From: Planctomycetota bacterium
GTDB taxonomy: Bacteria > Planctomycetota > UBA1135 > GCA-002686595
Direction of reading: 5' to 3'
NCBI GenBank assembly: GCA_026692665.1
Contig: JAPLOF010000051.1
Span: 43,969-107,968, forward strand
DNA: 64,000 bases
Part shown: piece after piece, positions 12,155 to 21,596 of the stretch
Layout of the letters: the number at the start of each line of letters is the position of its first letter
How positions within the stretch are numbered: position 1 is the stretch's first letter
The notes under the pieces: generated by a model
Databases searched by the model: none
The model's input: only the letters and a program-made list of their open reading frames with translations
What the model was told of the DNA's origin: nothing
Made by a program: the position numbers and the translations under genes

Positions 12155-13657
12155 TCACTTGAGGGAGGCCTGTTCGTCCAACCCGTCGAGGATCCGCAGC
12201 ACGAGCCGCGCCACGCGGTGGACCTTGTCGTAGTCGAGCTTCTCCGGGTCGTCGCCCGCGCGGTGGTAGTCCTCGTGCACGTCCGAGAAGAGGAACATCA
12301 CCGGGATGCCGAGCTTGGCGAACATGTAGTGGTCGCTGCGCTCGTAGTACTGATCCGCGCTCCCGAGCTTCGGGAAGCCCTCGAGCGGCGCCAGCTTCTC
12401 CGCCATCTTGACCAGGTCGTTGTACTCCTTGGTCTTCTCGCGGGTCGGCGTGACGAGCAGCTTGTCCGGCGCGTTGCGCCCGACCATGTCGATGTTGATG
12501 TCCGCGACCGGCTTCACGCCCTCGGGGAACCAGGGGTTCTCGCTGAAGGCCTTGGAGCCCCACAGGCCCTTCTCCTCGCCCGAGACCCAGATGATCATCA
12601 CGGATCGCTTGAGCGGACCGAATTCCTGGAGCGCTTCCGCGACGGCCAGCATCGTGCTGGTTCCCGAGCCGTTGTCGTCGGCTCCGTTGTGCACTTCACC
12701 CTTGATGATCCCGATGTGGTCGTAGTGCGCGCTGAGGATGACGCACTCCTTCGCGAGCACCGGATCGCTCCCCGGCCAGAAGCCGCAGACGTTCTCGACC
12801 GCGATCTTCCCGCCGTCGCCGACGAGCTTGCGCGTCTCCGTCAGCGTGATGCCGAGATCCGCGCCCTTCGCGGGCGTGGCCGGCTTCTTCGCGACCTCGA
12901 GCAGGGATTCGGCCGCGGAGCGGGTCATCAGGACCATCGGGAACAGGTCGCGCGGGCCGCGATCCTCCTCGTCCGCCTTCGCCCCGGGCTTCGAAGGCCA
13001 GGCCACCGATCCCTTGCGCTGGCGCTCGAGCGCGGGCGCGAAGCGCTTGGGATAGTCGTCGCCCTTGTAGTTCGGCCCGGGTGCCACGATCAGGCCCTTG
13101 GCCTTCGCGCGCCGCGCGTTGCGCGACAGCTCGCGCACCTCCGTCCCGGCGTCGAACACGAGCGCCCACTTGCCCTCGACACGCGCCGATCCGAGGTCCT
13201 CCTTCGAGCCCTCCCCGGCGAAGACGACGGGGCCCGACACGCTGAGGTCCGAGACGTCGAAGAGCGTCGAGAGGAAGTAGTCCGTGCCGAAGCGCAGCTG
13301 ACCGCTGGCGCCCTTGCCTTCCCAGTCGATGCGCGAGGCGTTCTCGTCGATCACGCGCTGCTCGAGCGGGTACTCGTAGAAGTAGCCGTCCTTCGCGCCC
13401 GGCTTCCAACCCAGTCGCTCCAGTCGCGAACGCAGGAAGCGCGCCGTGACCCGCAGGCCGTCGCTGGGCGTGTCGCGGCCGCCCATCTGGTCGCTGGCGA
13501 TGAAGTAGACGTCGGACTTGATCTCGTCGGCCTTCACCGTCTCGAGGGCGGTCAGCATCCGCGGGCTCGTCGGGTCGACGAGCACCCGCGGCGGCGCGGC
13601 GATCGGCGCGGGGAGGGACAACGCGGAGGCGACGAGCAGGGCGATCGGCGTCAGCAT
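12155..13657 (-). CDS. Exported M28-family zinc aminopeptidase with PA-like insert
   Basis: This 500-residue metallopeptidase begins with a signal peptide (LTPIALLVASALSLPAPIAA), so it acts in the periplasm or outside. A PA-like domain (about 120-260) sits between the N-terminal strand and the catalytic domain. The co-catalytic zinc ligands of M28 enzymes are present: H311 in SAHYDHIG, D327 in GADDNGSG, the catalytic pair E361/E362 in SGEEKGLWGS, D390 in NIDMVG and H465 in YHRAGDD. The start is ATG 13657; a GTG two codons earlier is possible. It lies 48 bases after the sigma factor gene and may be co-transcribed with it. The true substrate is unknown; peptide scavenging is the family norm. 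Confidence 0.92.
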   Translation of the reverse strand: MLTPIALLVASALSLPAPIAAPPRVLVDPTSPRMLTALETVKADEIKSDVYFIASDQMGGRDTPSDGLRVTARFLRSRLERLGWKPGAKDGYFYEYPLEQRVIDENASRIDWEGKGASGQLRFGTDYFLSTLFDVSDLSVSGPVVFAGEGSKEDLGSARVEGKWALVFDAGTEVRELSRNARRAKAKGLIVAPGPNYKGDDYPKRFAPALERQRKGSVAWPSKPGAKADEEDRGPRDLFPMVLMTRSAAESLLEVAKKPATPAKGADLGITLTETRKLVGDGGKIAVENVCGFWPGSDPVLAKECVILSAHYDHIGIIKGEVHNGADDNGSGTSTMLAVAEALQEFGPLKRSVMIIWVSGEEKGLWGSKAFSENPWFPEGVKPVADINIDMVGRNAPDKLLVTPTREKTKEYNDLVKMAEKLAPLEGFPKLGSADQYYERSDHYMFAKLGIPVMFLFSDVHEDYHRAGDDPEKLDYDKVHRVARLVLRILDGLDEQASLK

Positions 13658-13705
13658 GGCCACAAGATAGGAGATCCCCCGGCCCTCGGGCCGTACGAAT
13701 CCGGT

Positions 13706-14638
13706 TCAGCGGACCGCGCCCGGGCCGCCCAGGCTGCGCGAGCGCAGGAGCTGGATCGTGGACTGCCCCATGCGCTCCAGGAGCGGCGCCAGACCGCGCT
13801 CGTCCTCCATCCGCTCGAGGTCGTCGAGGTTCGCGCGGCACCAGGGGCAGCGCACGTCCTCCAGGTGGAAGCGCACGAACGAGGCCGGGCCCTCCGGCAG
13901 CGTCCCGGCCAATTGGCGGGCCAGCCAGTGGCGGGCCGGACAGCTCGCGCGGCCTTCGACCCAGGCCGTCTTCAGGTCGAGGTCGAGACCCTGCTCCTCG
14001 TCCAGCGCCGTGCCGACCTGCGCCAGGAGTTCGCGCTCGGATCCGCGCTCGAGCGCGATCTCGCGCAGGCGCTTCAAGGCGCGGAACTTGATGCCGGCGA
14101 CCGTCGACTCGTCGCGCAGTCCGAGGCGCGTCCACACGTCGCGGTTGCGCCATCCCGCGGCGAAGAGCGCCTCGACGACGATCAGGCGCTGGAACTCGCC
14201 CTGACTCCAGGTCTCCTGCACCCACTGACGCACCAGTTCGCGGAGGACGCGCGAACCCTCGCGCTCCAGGTCGTTGCGGCGCGCGATGCGGCTGGGCGTT
14301 TCGTCGTCGCTCACGAGATCCTCGACCGACGGCCGCGCGTCGTCCTCGTCGCGTCCCCCGCCGAGGGCCGTCGGCTTCTGCCGCCGCTGGTGGTCGATCA
14401 CGCGGTTGCGGCAGATCCCGAACAGGAACTGCTCGAACGTGTAGGCCGGATCGTAGAGCTGGATCCCGCGCACGGCTCCGAGGAACACCTCCTGCACGAC
14501 GTCCTCGCGCGCGTCGCGATCCGGGATCCGTCGAGCGACGTAGGCCAGCAGTCGACCGCAGAACGCGCGCTCGACCGCGAGCCACTCGGCGTCGTCGAAC
14601 GCGACGAGCCGCGCGATGTCGGGAGTCCACTCGCTCAT
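13706..14638 (-). CDS. ECF-type RNA polymerase sigma factor with C-terminal zinc-finger-like extension
   Basis: This 310-residue sigma factor is longer than a standard ECF factor of about 190. Sigma region 2 covers about 17-85 (REDVVQEVFLGAVR, then FLFGICRNRVIDHQRR). Sigma region 4 covers about 130-195 and has a helix-turn-helix (WRNRDVWTRLGL). The extension (about 215-310) holds C233, H258, C264 and C267 in a C-x24-H-x5-C-x2-C pattern, resembling the zinc site of anti-sigma domains. It may therefore carry its own restraining module. It lies six bases after the Ser/Thr kinase gene, which itself follows an FHA gene. Control by kinase phosphorylation is plausible, as in planctomycete ECF groups linked to kinases, but is inferred. 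Confidence 0.88.
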   Translation of the reverse strand: MSEWTPDIARLVAFDDAEWLAVERAFCGRLLAYVARRIPDRDAREDVVQEVFLGAVRGIQLYDPAYTFEQFLFGICRNRVIDHQRRQKPTALGGGRDEDDARPSVEDLVSDDETPSRIARRNDLEREGSRVLRELVRQWVQETWSQGEFQRLIVVEALFAAGWRNRDVWTRLGLRDESTVAGIKFRALKRLREIALERGSERELLAQVGTALDEEQGLDLDLKTAWVEGRASCPARHWLARQLAGTLPEGPASFVRFHLEDVRCPWCRANLDDLERMEDERGLAPLLERMGQSTIQLLRSRSLGGPGAVR

Positions 14639-14644
14639 GGCGCG

Positions 14645-16252
14645 TCAGCTCCCCCGGGGCTCGCGCAGGAAGAAGTACGCGACCAGCGTGGTCACGGCGC
14701 CGAGGAGGGCCAGGAAGACCAGGAACAGGCCGAGTCGCACGACCCGACCGACGAACCGCGGGAAGCCGCTCCGGGCCGAGCGCGGGCTGCGCACGACGGC
14801 CGACTTGGCCGTGGCGAAGAGCCAACGCGAGAGCGAGAGGAAGACCTCGAGCGCGAGGAGCGCCGTCGCGGCGAGCGTCCCGAGCCACCCGCCCGGCACG
14901 GGCGGCGGCACGGGGATCGTCGCCGCGCCTTCCGGAGCGAGGGCCAGCGCGGGCGGGCCGTCGTCCAGCGTGTTCACGGTGAGCACGTCCGATTCGGCGC
15001 GGTCGCGGGCCTCCGACCGCGCGACGTCCAGCGCGCGGCGCACGTAGGGCGTCGGCACCTCCGCGGCCCCCGCGCCGTCCGCGCGCCACGCGGGCGCGCT
15101 CGGATCCGCAGGAAAGCCCGCGGCCGGCGTCGGCGTGCCCGCGCCCGAAGCCGGCTTGGCCGGAACGTTCGAGGATGAGGCGGCGGCATTCGGCGTGCTC
15201 GCGCTGCCCGACCCCGCGCGCGGCGGGACGGGGGTAGGCGCCGTCGTGCGCAAGCCGTCCCACACGCCGCGCGCGACCTCGACGGCGCCGCGCGTGAGCT
15301 CGGCCGCGGTCTGGCGCGCCTCGCTGCGCGCGAGCGGGGTCTCCGCGCTGGAAGGCGGGCGCTGCGGCTGCACCGGCCCGCCCGCGGGCTGCGGCGGAAT
15401 CCGCGCCGAATCCCCGATGCGCGCGGTGTGCCCGAGCGCCGTCAGCACGTCGGCCACGCTCGCGAAACGATCCTCGGGCCGCAATCGCAGGCAGCCGATC
15501 ACGAGCGGCTTCAGGCGCGCCGGAACATTCGCCGGGAACGGCGGCGGCCGATCGTCCTCGCGCACGTGGAACGCGCCCGGCACTACGGCCTCGTAGGGGA
15601 TCTTCGCGGTGAGGCACTCGTAGAGCATCACGCCCAGCGAGTAGATGTCCGCGCGATGATCGGCGCGGTTCTTGAGCATCTCGGGCGCCATGTACTGCGG
15701 CGTTCCGCGTCCGAACGAGAGCGTCGAGCGCCCGTCCGTCATCATCTTCGAGAGTCCGTAGTCGCCGACGCGCGCGACGTCGCCCTTCAGGAAGACGTTC
15801 GAGGGCTTCAGGTCGAAGTGCACGAGCCGGCGGTCGTGCAGCGCGAGCACGCCGCGACAAACCTGCACGAAGTAGAGCAGCGCGGTCGCCTCGTCGAGCG
15901 CGCCCTGCTTCAGGCGCCGCGCGAGCGTGTCCTCGCCCGCGTACCCCATGATCAAGTACGGCACGCCCGCGGCTTCGCCCATGTCCTCGATCGAGACGAG
16001 GTTCGGATGGTCGAGCGCGGCGAAGTGGCGCACCTGCTCGAGCTCGCGCATCGCCGCGTCGCGCTGGTCCTCGCCGTCGATCTTCAGGAACTTGATCGCG
16101 TAGCTCTTGCCGATCGAGGCCTTGCGCGCCTTGTAGACCTCGCCGAACGCCCCACCGCCGAGCCGGTTGTGGATCTCGTACCCCGGCACGAAGTCGGGTT
16201 CCCGGAAGCGGGCGTAGAAGACTTCCCAATCCATCGCGAGGCGGGTGGACAT
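14645..16252 (-). CDS. Membrane Ser/Thr protein kinase
   Basis: This 535-residue Hanks-type kinase has its catalytic domain at about 25-280: glycine loop LGGGAFGEVY (31-40), catalytic Lys54 (AIKFLK), catalytic loop HFDLKPSN (145-152) with HFD instead of HRD, and metal motif DYG (164-166) instead of DFG, then GTPQYMAPE. All essential Lys/Asp residues remain, so it should be active. A proline/alanine-rich linker (about 285-450) precedes two hydrophobic segments at 455-480 and 505-529 that anchor the C-terminus in the membrane. It starts 15 bases after the FHA gene and ends 6 bases before the sigma gene, forming an FHA-kinase-sigma operon. ATG 16252 was chosen; an in-frame ATG at 16234 is possible. 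Confidence 0.93.
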   Translation of the reverse strand: MSTRLAMDWEVFYARFREPDFVPGYEIHNRLGGGAFGEVYKARKASIGKSYAIKFLKIDGEDQRDAAMRELEQVRHFAALDHPNLVSIEDMGEAAGVPYLIMGYAGEDTLARRLKQGALDEATALLYFVQVCRGVLALHDRRLVHFDLKPSNVFLKGDVARVGDYGLSKMMTDGRSTLSFGRGTPQYMAPEMLKNRADHRADIYSLGVMLYECLTAKIPYEAVVPGAFHVREDDRPPPFPANVPARLKPLVIGCLRLRPEDRFASVADVLTALGHTARIGDSARIPPQPAGGPVQPQRPPSSAETPLARSEARQTAAELTRGAVEVARGVWDGLRTTAPTPVPPRAGSGSASTPNAAASSSNVPAKPASGAGTPTPAAGFPADPSAPAWRADGAGAAEVPTPYVRRALDVARSEARDRAESDVLTVNTLDDGPPALALAPEGAATIPVPPPVPGGWLGTLAATALLALEVFLSLSRWLFATAKSAVVRSPRSARSGFPRFVGRVVRLGLFLVFLALLGAVTTLVAYFFLREPRGS

Positions 16253-16267
16253 CGTAGATGTCCGCGC

Positions 16268-17248
16268 TCAACCCTCCAAAGGCGCGTCGGCGGAACGGAA
16301 GATCAGGGCGAACGGCGGCTTGCCGGGGCCCCGCGCTCGCGCGGTCAACGTGACCGCGAGCCCGAGCGGCAGCGCGAGGCGCACTTCCGGCTCGCCGGCG
16401 CCGCGCGCGACGGCGGCGATACCGGCCGTGCAGCGCACGCTGACGCTCGCCGCCTCGGCGCTGCGCTCGGCCGAGATCTCGATCTCGTGCTCCAGGTCGG
16501 CGAGCGGCACGAGCCGCGCCGTGCCCGCGCCGATGCGCGCGCGGCCGCCGGCTCCCGGTGCGAGGAGCAGCACGCGCGGCGCGCCCAGGCACTCTTGCCC
16601 CCCACCGAGTTCGAGCCGCGCCGAGCTCGAACCGCGCTCGCGGGCGACGAAGCGGAACGCCAGGTTCGGGGCGAGCCGGACTTCGTCGCCGTCGGCGAGC
16701 AGGACGCCCTGCTCGCCGATCGCGTGCCCGTTCACGGCGACCGCGGCGCCAGTTTCGGGCGCGATGCGCCAGCCCGCTCCGGCATGGAAGTCCTCGACGA
16801 GGCTCAAGCGCGCGTGGTGCGCCGCGACGTCCGCCAGGAAGGGCAGGTCGACGTCCTTGGCGCGCACGTGCCCCAGGCGGATGTCCTCACCGACGACCGC
16901 CAGGAACTCGCCCGCGTCGTCGACGGCCAGGAGGAAGCGCGGGGTCGTTCGCGGCGGCGGCGTCACGGCGCGCGAGGATAGGCGCCAGGAGCCTCCGTCC
17001 CCACGGTGGGCCGCTCCGTCGGCCAGGCCGAGCACGGGGTTCGCTGCGGACCGCCGGCGCATCTCGCCCAGGAGGTCGAGGAGCGCGGACGGTCGGTCCG
17101 CGGGCGGCGGGGTGGCCGCCGGTGCCGAATCCTGCGTGCGAAGCGAGGAGGGTTCGAGCACTGGTTTGGCGCCGCGGAACCAACGACGCAGAGCTTCAAG
17201 GATCCGACCGGGAGACACCGCCCCGTTACGTGTCGACGATCGGGCCAT
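16268..17248 (-). CDS. FHA-domain protein (phosphothreonine reader)
   Basis: This 326-residue cytoplasmic protein is first in the kinase-sigma operon. The FHA-like part lies in the middle (about residues 125-215): GEDIRLGHVRAKDVDLPF, then HHARL, then AVNGHAIGEQGVLLADGDEVRLA, which follows the FHA pattern with the conserved His-Ala and Asn-Gly. FHA domains bind phosphothreonine, so it probably recruits or senses targets of the adjacent kinase. The N-terminal 90 residues are basic and low complexity, and the C-terminal 110 residues (GRARIGAGTARLVPL) look beta-rich without a known name. ATG at 17248 was chosen; the longer frame to 17911 runs antisense through the neighbouring gene. No good ribosome-binding site is visible. 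Confidence 0.8.
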   Translation of the reverse strand: MARSSTRNGAVSPGRILEALRRWFRGAKPVLEPSSLRTQDSAPAATPPPADRPSALLDLLGEMRRRSAANPVLGLADGAAHRGDGGSWRLSSRAVTPPPRTTPRFLLAVDDAGEFLAVVGEDIRLGHVRAKDVDLPFLADVAAHHARLSLVEDFHAGAGWRIAPETGAAVAVNGHAIGEQGVLLADGDEVRLAPNLAFRFVARERGSSSARLELGGGQECLGAPRVLLLAPGAGGRARIGAGTARLVPLADLEHEIEISAERSAEAASVSVRCTAGIAAVARGAGEPEVRLALPLGLAVTLTARARGPGKPPFALIFRSADAPLEG

Positions 17249-17472
17249 TTCGCCGCGCGCCTGCGACCGGCGTTCCGGGTGCCGCCCCGCTCCCGGCACA
17301 TCGTGGGCACCTGGGGGTCCCGGCACCCATTCCCCTCCGCTCCGAGGAGAGGGCCCTGGGATCCCTGGGCCACCGACGTTCGGCGCGGGAGGCCGGGGAA
17401 ACACGGGGACGAAACCCTGGATCGCCCAACCGGGAACGAACGGGCCGGCCCCGCGTGACCGACCCATCCATG

Positions 17473-20181
17473 TCAGTGGCCCCACCTGATCACGACACCG
17501 TTCGAGAGATTGAACGTCGCGCTCGTGCAGAAGTTCATCGAGTTGCGGTAGTAGGACTGGTAGTACGCCGTCGCGCCACTGCCGATCGGCGTCGAACCGC
17601 CCACGGAGACCGGTGGACTTCCCGGTCCTGGATGGCGCGCGATCCCGGCCGCGCTCAGCTGGGTGCCGAGACGAACCAGCGCACCGCCGACGCAGCGCAA
17701 TCCGTCTCCGAACACCGTGCCCGCGCCGAGCGCCGCGCTGCCCTTCACGAAGAGCACCATCGTCGTCGCCGGCAAGCCGCTCGTCTCCAGCGCAATCGTG
17801 TCGCCTCCCGTCGCCGGGTCGAGCCCGGTCGAGCCGTGCGCCACGAGGCGCGCGCCGTTCGTATCCGCGGAGTTGGCGCAGCCGTGGCCGGTAGCTCCGA
17901 AGTTGCCGCACGGGCAGGCCGAGGAGCCCGCGTGCACGCCGTCGCCGAAGCAGTACGCGAAGCCGGCGTCACCACCACAGGTCCACTTGGCGATGCGCGG
18001 TGAGGGTCGACCGCCAGCGAGCAGGAACCGACCGCACGCGTACAACGACGGACCGTCGCCGCGCCGGTCGTCGTAGCTGGAGAGAGCCTCGACTCGTCCG
18101 TCGGTACCAGGACCGAGCGGAGTCCATTGCACGCCGTTCCAGCGCGCGATGTTGTTGGCGGCGACGCCGCCAATGGCGGTGAACTGACCGGCCGCGTAGA
18201 GCGCTGGACCGCTGCCATCGTCGTGCACGGCGAGCGCGGCCACGTCGACATTTCCCATGCCCGCAGTGCCCACCGCGGACCACGACCCACCGTTCCAGCG
18301 CGCGATGCCGCGCGCCGGCACTCCGCCCCCGACGCTCGTGAAGGTGCCAGCCACGTAGAGCCTGCGCCCCGAACCGTCGTCGAAGCTCGTCATGGCCTGG
18401 ACGCGACCGTCGTCGATGCCGCCGCCGAGTCCTGTCCAGCCCGTGGCTGTGCGCTGCGCGATGCAGCGCGAGGCGGCGCCTGCGAAGCTCGTGAACGACC
18501 CGCCGGCGTAGAGGTGCTCGCCGGTTCCGTCGTCGTGGATCGCGAGAGCTCCGATGCTGGAATACGGACCCGGTGGGGAGTTCCCTTCGGCGTGCCAACT
18601 GGACCCATCCCACGAGAAGAGCGTCGCATTGGGGTCGGGCCAGGGCGGAGGGCCGCTGAATGGCGGCTGATAGGAGCCGCCAGCCAGGAGCCTCGGCCCT
18701 GCACCGAGGTCAAACGTGATCAAGCTCCCGGGGTAGGAGGGCGGAAGCGGCGGTGCAGGAGGGGGCTGATAGGGAGGCAGCGGAGGAAGCGGTGTCCACG
18801 TCAGGCCGCCTTCGTAGCGCTGCACGCCGTCGGCGCTGCTCGCGTAGAGGCGGGGCCCCGTGCCGAGATCGACGGTGGCGTACGCACCGAGCGCGTTCGA
18901 CGAGCCCGTCCACTGGGGTGGGCTCGCGGATTCCCAGCGCGCGCCGTCCCAGTGCAGTGCTCGCGCCCAGAGCGTGGACGGCGCCGCGTCGAGGTACGAG
19001 CCGCCCACGAAGAGTTCGGGGCCGGACCCCGGGTCGAAGACGCACAGCGCGAGGGCCGTGCCATAGCCGGGGATGCTCTCGACGAGCCCCTGGCCCGCCG
19101 CCGCTGGCGCCCAGTCGGAGCCGTCGAGGCGGATCAGCCCTTCGGCGCGAAACTCGCTCACGCTGCGAATCGACGAACCGACGAAGAGCGTTCCCCCGAA
19201 CGAGGTCGTGAGGTAGGCCTCGCTGATCGTCGTCGCCGGCGCGTACGCCTCCCACGCGGCACCGCGCATGCGCACGACCCTGTTCGCGCCGACTCCTGCG
19301 GCGTTCGTGAACCTGCCCGCGGCGTAGAGCAGCGGTCCTTGTCCATCACCGAGGTCGATCGTCGCGAGGGACCAGACGGGACCGGAGATCGGACCGGGCG
19401 GGGCTGTCCACACGCTCCCGTCCCAGCGCCGGACTCCCTGCGTACCCGAGTAGTTCGTGGCTGCGTAGAGCCTCGCTCCGGTGCCGTCGTCGTACGCCGC
19501 CATGGCGTAGACGGTTCCGCTGAACCCGCCCGTGAGGTCCGTGATCGAGGTGCTCGTGTAGCGACGAACGCCGTCGAGTCGCCCGAGGTAGAGTGCGTTT
19601 CCCGTCCCGTCGTCGTGAACGAGCATCGAGTACCCGACGTCGAGCCCGGGCACCGGCTGCCACGTCGTGCCGTCCCAGACGCGCACGAAACTGCTGCTCG
19701 AGGCGAAGAGTCTCGCTCCGGTGCCGTCGTCGTACACGGCGAGCGCGTACGTGTAGCCCGGCAGACCCGCACCGACTGGGTTCCAACCCGTTCCGTCCCA
19801 GCGCGCGACGTAGGCCGCGGGTGTCCCGCCCGACGTCGTGAAGTTGCCGGCGGCGAAGAGGTGCGGACCGGAGCCTTCGTCGTAGACGGCGAAGGCGTTG
19901 ACGGAGCTCGCCGGATAAGCCGCTCCGAGCCCTGCGCCGAGCGACGACCAGCGCGCACCGTTCCAGCGTGCGATGTTCCGCGAGGAGGACTCTCCCAGCA
20001 CGCCGAAGCGACCACCGACGTACAGCGCGGTGCCGCTGCCGTCATCGAACGTCGTGGCGCAGGCTACGACGCCCGAGCCATCGGAGCCCGGCGTGCGGAA
20101 CACCTCGGACCATGCAGCGCAGGGGCCTTGACCGAAAGCGGAGCCGGCGAGGAGCAGCAGGGCGGACCAGGTTCGCAGCAT
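17473..20181 (-). CDS. Secreted beta-propeller-like repeat protein with six-cysteine C-terminal module
   Basis: This 902-residue secreted protein has the signal peptide MLRTWSALLLLAGSAFGQ and GGAG 7 bases before ATG 20181. The body is built of about 14 repeats pairing DDGSGxxLYxxGxF with IARWNGxxWxxLG, likely blades of one or more beta-propellers. The last ~155 residues form a module with YCFGDG, CPCGN, GCANS, VFGDGLRC, YYRNSMNFC and FNLSNGVVIRW, containing six cysteines in fixed order. The same module ends three other proteins in this window (29924-31741, 41221-43848, 48314-50128). I do not know its function; sorting, attachment or export at the cell surface is the natural guess because it is C-terminal and shared by unrelated propellers. 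Confidence 0.85.
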   Translation of the reverse strand: MLRTWSALLLLAGSAFGQGPCAAWSEVFRTPGSDGSGVVACATTFDDGSGTALYVGGRFGVLGESSSRNIARWNGARWSSLGAGLGAAYPASSVNAFAVYDEGSGPHLFAAGNFTTSGGTPAAYVARWDGTGWNPVGAGLPGYTYALAVYDDGTGARLFASSSSFVRVWDGTTWQPVPGLDVGYSMLVHDDGTGNALYLGRLDGVRRYTSTSITDLTGGFSGTVYAMAAYDDGTGARLYAATNYSGTQGVRRWDGSVWTAPPGPISGPVWSLATIDLGDGQGPLLYAAGRFTNAAGVGANRVVRMRGAAWEAYAPATTISEAYLTTSFGGTLFVGSSIRSVSEFRAEGLIRLDGSDWAPAAAGQGLVESIPGYGTALALCVFDPGSGPELFVGGSYLDAAPSTLWARALHWDGARWESASPPQWTGSSNALGAYATVDLGTGPRLYASSADGVQRYEGGLTWTPLPPLPPYQPPPAPPLPPSYPGSLITFDLGAGPRLLAGGSYQPPFSGPPPWPDPNATLFSWDGSSWHAEGNSPPGPYSSIGALAIHDDGTGEHLYAGGSFTSFAGAASRCIAQRTATGWTGLGGGIDDGRVQAMTSFDDGSGRRLYVAGTFTSVGGGVPARGIARWNGGSWSAVGTAGMGNVDVAALAVHDDGSGPALYAAGQFTAIGGVAANNIARWNGVQWTPLGPGTDGRVEALSSYDDRRGDGPSLYACGRFLLAGGRPSPRIAKWTCGGDAGFAYCFGDGVHAGSSACPCGNFGATGHGCANSADTNGARLVAHGSTGLDPATGGDTIALETSGLPATTMVLFVKGSAALGAGTVFGDGLRCVGGALVRLGTQLSAAGIARHPGPGSPPVSVGGSTPIGSGATAYYQSYYRNSMNFCTSATFNLSNGVVIRWGH

Positions 20182-20621
20182 GAAGAACTCCAGAGGTATC
20201 CGCGACGCCGCACCGGATCCTGAGTCCAGGCTAGCAGAGGTCCTCCGGACGGGGCGCCTCGTGATGTGGATCGCGCCGCCCCCGCGTCGGGCTGGATCCG
20301 AGTCTCGAGGAGTCGTCACGTCTCAGGGTCGAGCGCGCGCACGATCGGCGATCCGAGGGAGAGGATGCCCGCGCGATGCTCGCAGCGGTGAAGCAACAGC
20401 TGGCGACTCAGCCCTTCGACCCGTGCGTCTGCACCGCGGTGCATGGCAGCGTGGGTCCCGGCGGCGGACGCCGACGCGAATCCCGCCAGGCACTCCTCGC
20501 GGGCCCTTCAGTCGGCCACGATCGCGCTGCAGCCCATCCCACGGTGCGCTTCGAGCGTCGCCGCCGACGCTTCGGCCGCGGGACGAATCTTCGGGGGGCA
20601 GGGTTCCATTCTGTGTCGAGA
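20182..20621. other. 440-bp intergenic region without a recognisable gene
   Basis: I see no supported gene. It holds the upstream region of the secreted protein at 17473-20181, including its GGAG ribosome-binding site. It also holds a perfect 14-base palindrome TGCACCGCGGTGCA (20430-20443) and a 7-bp hairpin with a 4-base loop (20554-20571), 51 bases after the GGDEF gene stop and a plausible terminator. Short open frames here have no start signals or family features. Confidence 0.6.
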
Positions 20622-21548
20622 TCAGGCCGCGACCACGCCCCCACCCTCGGCGCGCGCTTCCAGGAACGCGCGGCGCGCCCGGCCGAAGAGGTCCTCGCGG
20701 CGCTTCACGTCCGTGTGCGGGCACGTGCTGATGCCGACCGAGATCGCGATGGGATCGCCGACGAGGTCCATGAGACCGCGCTTCTGCGCCGCCTCGCCCA
20801 CGCGGCGCGCCATCGTCGCGGCGCCCTCGGGGCCCGTGTTCGGCAGGAGGAACAGGAACGACGTCTCGTCGAAGCGTCCCAGCACGTCCGTGTCGCGCGA
20901 GGTCTCGAGGAAGATCGCGGCCAGCTCGCGCAGCACGGGCTCGGCGACCGAGCCCTCGTAGCCGAGCAGCACGCACGAGAGCGGCGAACCGAAGCGCTGC
21001 GCGCGCTTGTACTCCTCGTCGAGCTTGTACGAGAGGAACGCGAAGTTGAAGAGACCCGTCTCGCGGTCGGTGAGCACGGCGACCAGGTTGTCCTCCGGCT
21101 TGCCGGCCAGGGTCTGCAGCAGCTCCTCGGGCGCCAGCCCGGCGCCGCTCTTGCCGCGCGCTTCCGACGGCAGCGCGGGTCGCGGACCGCCGGCGCGCGA
21201 CAGTGCCTCGCGCAGTCGGCTGGGCACGATCGGCCGCTGCAGCACGCCCGTCGCGCCGCAGAAGCGCGCGATCGGCTCGGCGCAGGCGTTGCCGTTCTCG
21301 ACAACGACGAACGTGCGTGCGCGCGTGCGACCGGCGAGCTTGCGCGCGCCCTCGTACACGTTGCCGCCGCGCGCCCAGGCATCGAGCAAGATCACGTCGC
21401 CGGCAGCCGGCGCGGCGCGCAGGAGCTCGTCGACGCTCGCGCGTTGCGCCACCTCGAAGCCCTCCAGGGCCGACGCGGCAGCGCGCGCCGAAGCGAGCAG
21501 GGATTCGTCGCTGGTCACGACGTGGATCGTCCGCAGTCCATCGCCCAT
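20622..21548 (-). CDS. Receiver-like/degenerate GGDEF protein
   Basis: This is a 308-residue cytoplasmic signalling protein. Residues 1-120 look like a receiver-like domain (IHVVTSDESLLASARAA, then DVILLDAW with Asp56). Residues 155-308 fit a GGDEF fold: LTDRETGLFNFAFL, then SRDTDVLGRFDETSFLFLLP and AISVGISTCP. The catalytic GGDEF signature is replaced by FDETS (226-230), so diguanylate cyclase activity is unlikely; it may bind nucleotide or act as an effector. ATG 21548 has GGAG 8 bases upstream. Imperfect 20-base tandem repeats lie 47-86 bases upstream. The partner system is unknown. Confidence 0.82.
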   Translation of the reverse strand: MGDGLRTIHVVTSDESLLASARAAASALEGFEVAQRASVDELLRAAPAAGDVILLDAWARGGNVYEGARKLAGRTRARTFVVVENGNACAEPIARFCGATGVLQRPIVPSRLREALSRAGGPRPALPSEARGKSGAGLAPEELLQTLAGKPEDNLVAVLTDRETGLFNFAFLSYKLDEEYKRAQRFGSPLSCVLLGYEGSVAEPVLRELAAIFLETSRDTDVLGRFDETSFLFLLPNTGPEGAATMARRVGEAAQKRGLMDLVGDPIAISVGISTCPHTDVKRREDLFGRARRAFLEARAEGGGVVAA

Positions 21549-21578
21549 CGTTCGTACTCCGATTCCTTCGAGGTCCAG

Positions 21579-21596
21579 GCCGGGCGGGGGCCCGGC
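21579..21596 (-). terminator. Hairpin downstream of yebC
   Basis: GCCGGGC (21579-21585) and GCCCGGC (21590-21596) pair perfectly around GGGG, about 45 bases beyond the yebC stop. No U tract follows, so it is only a candidate terminator; it also sits upstream of the GGDEF gene. Confidence 0.4.
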
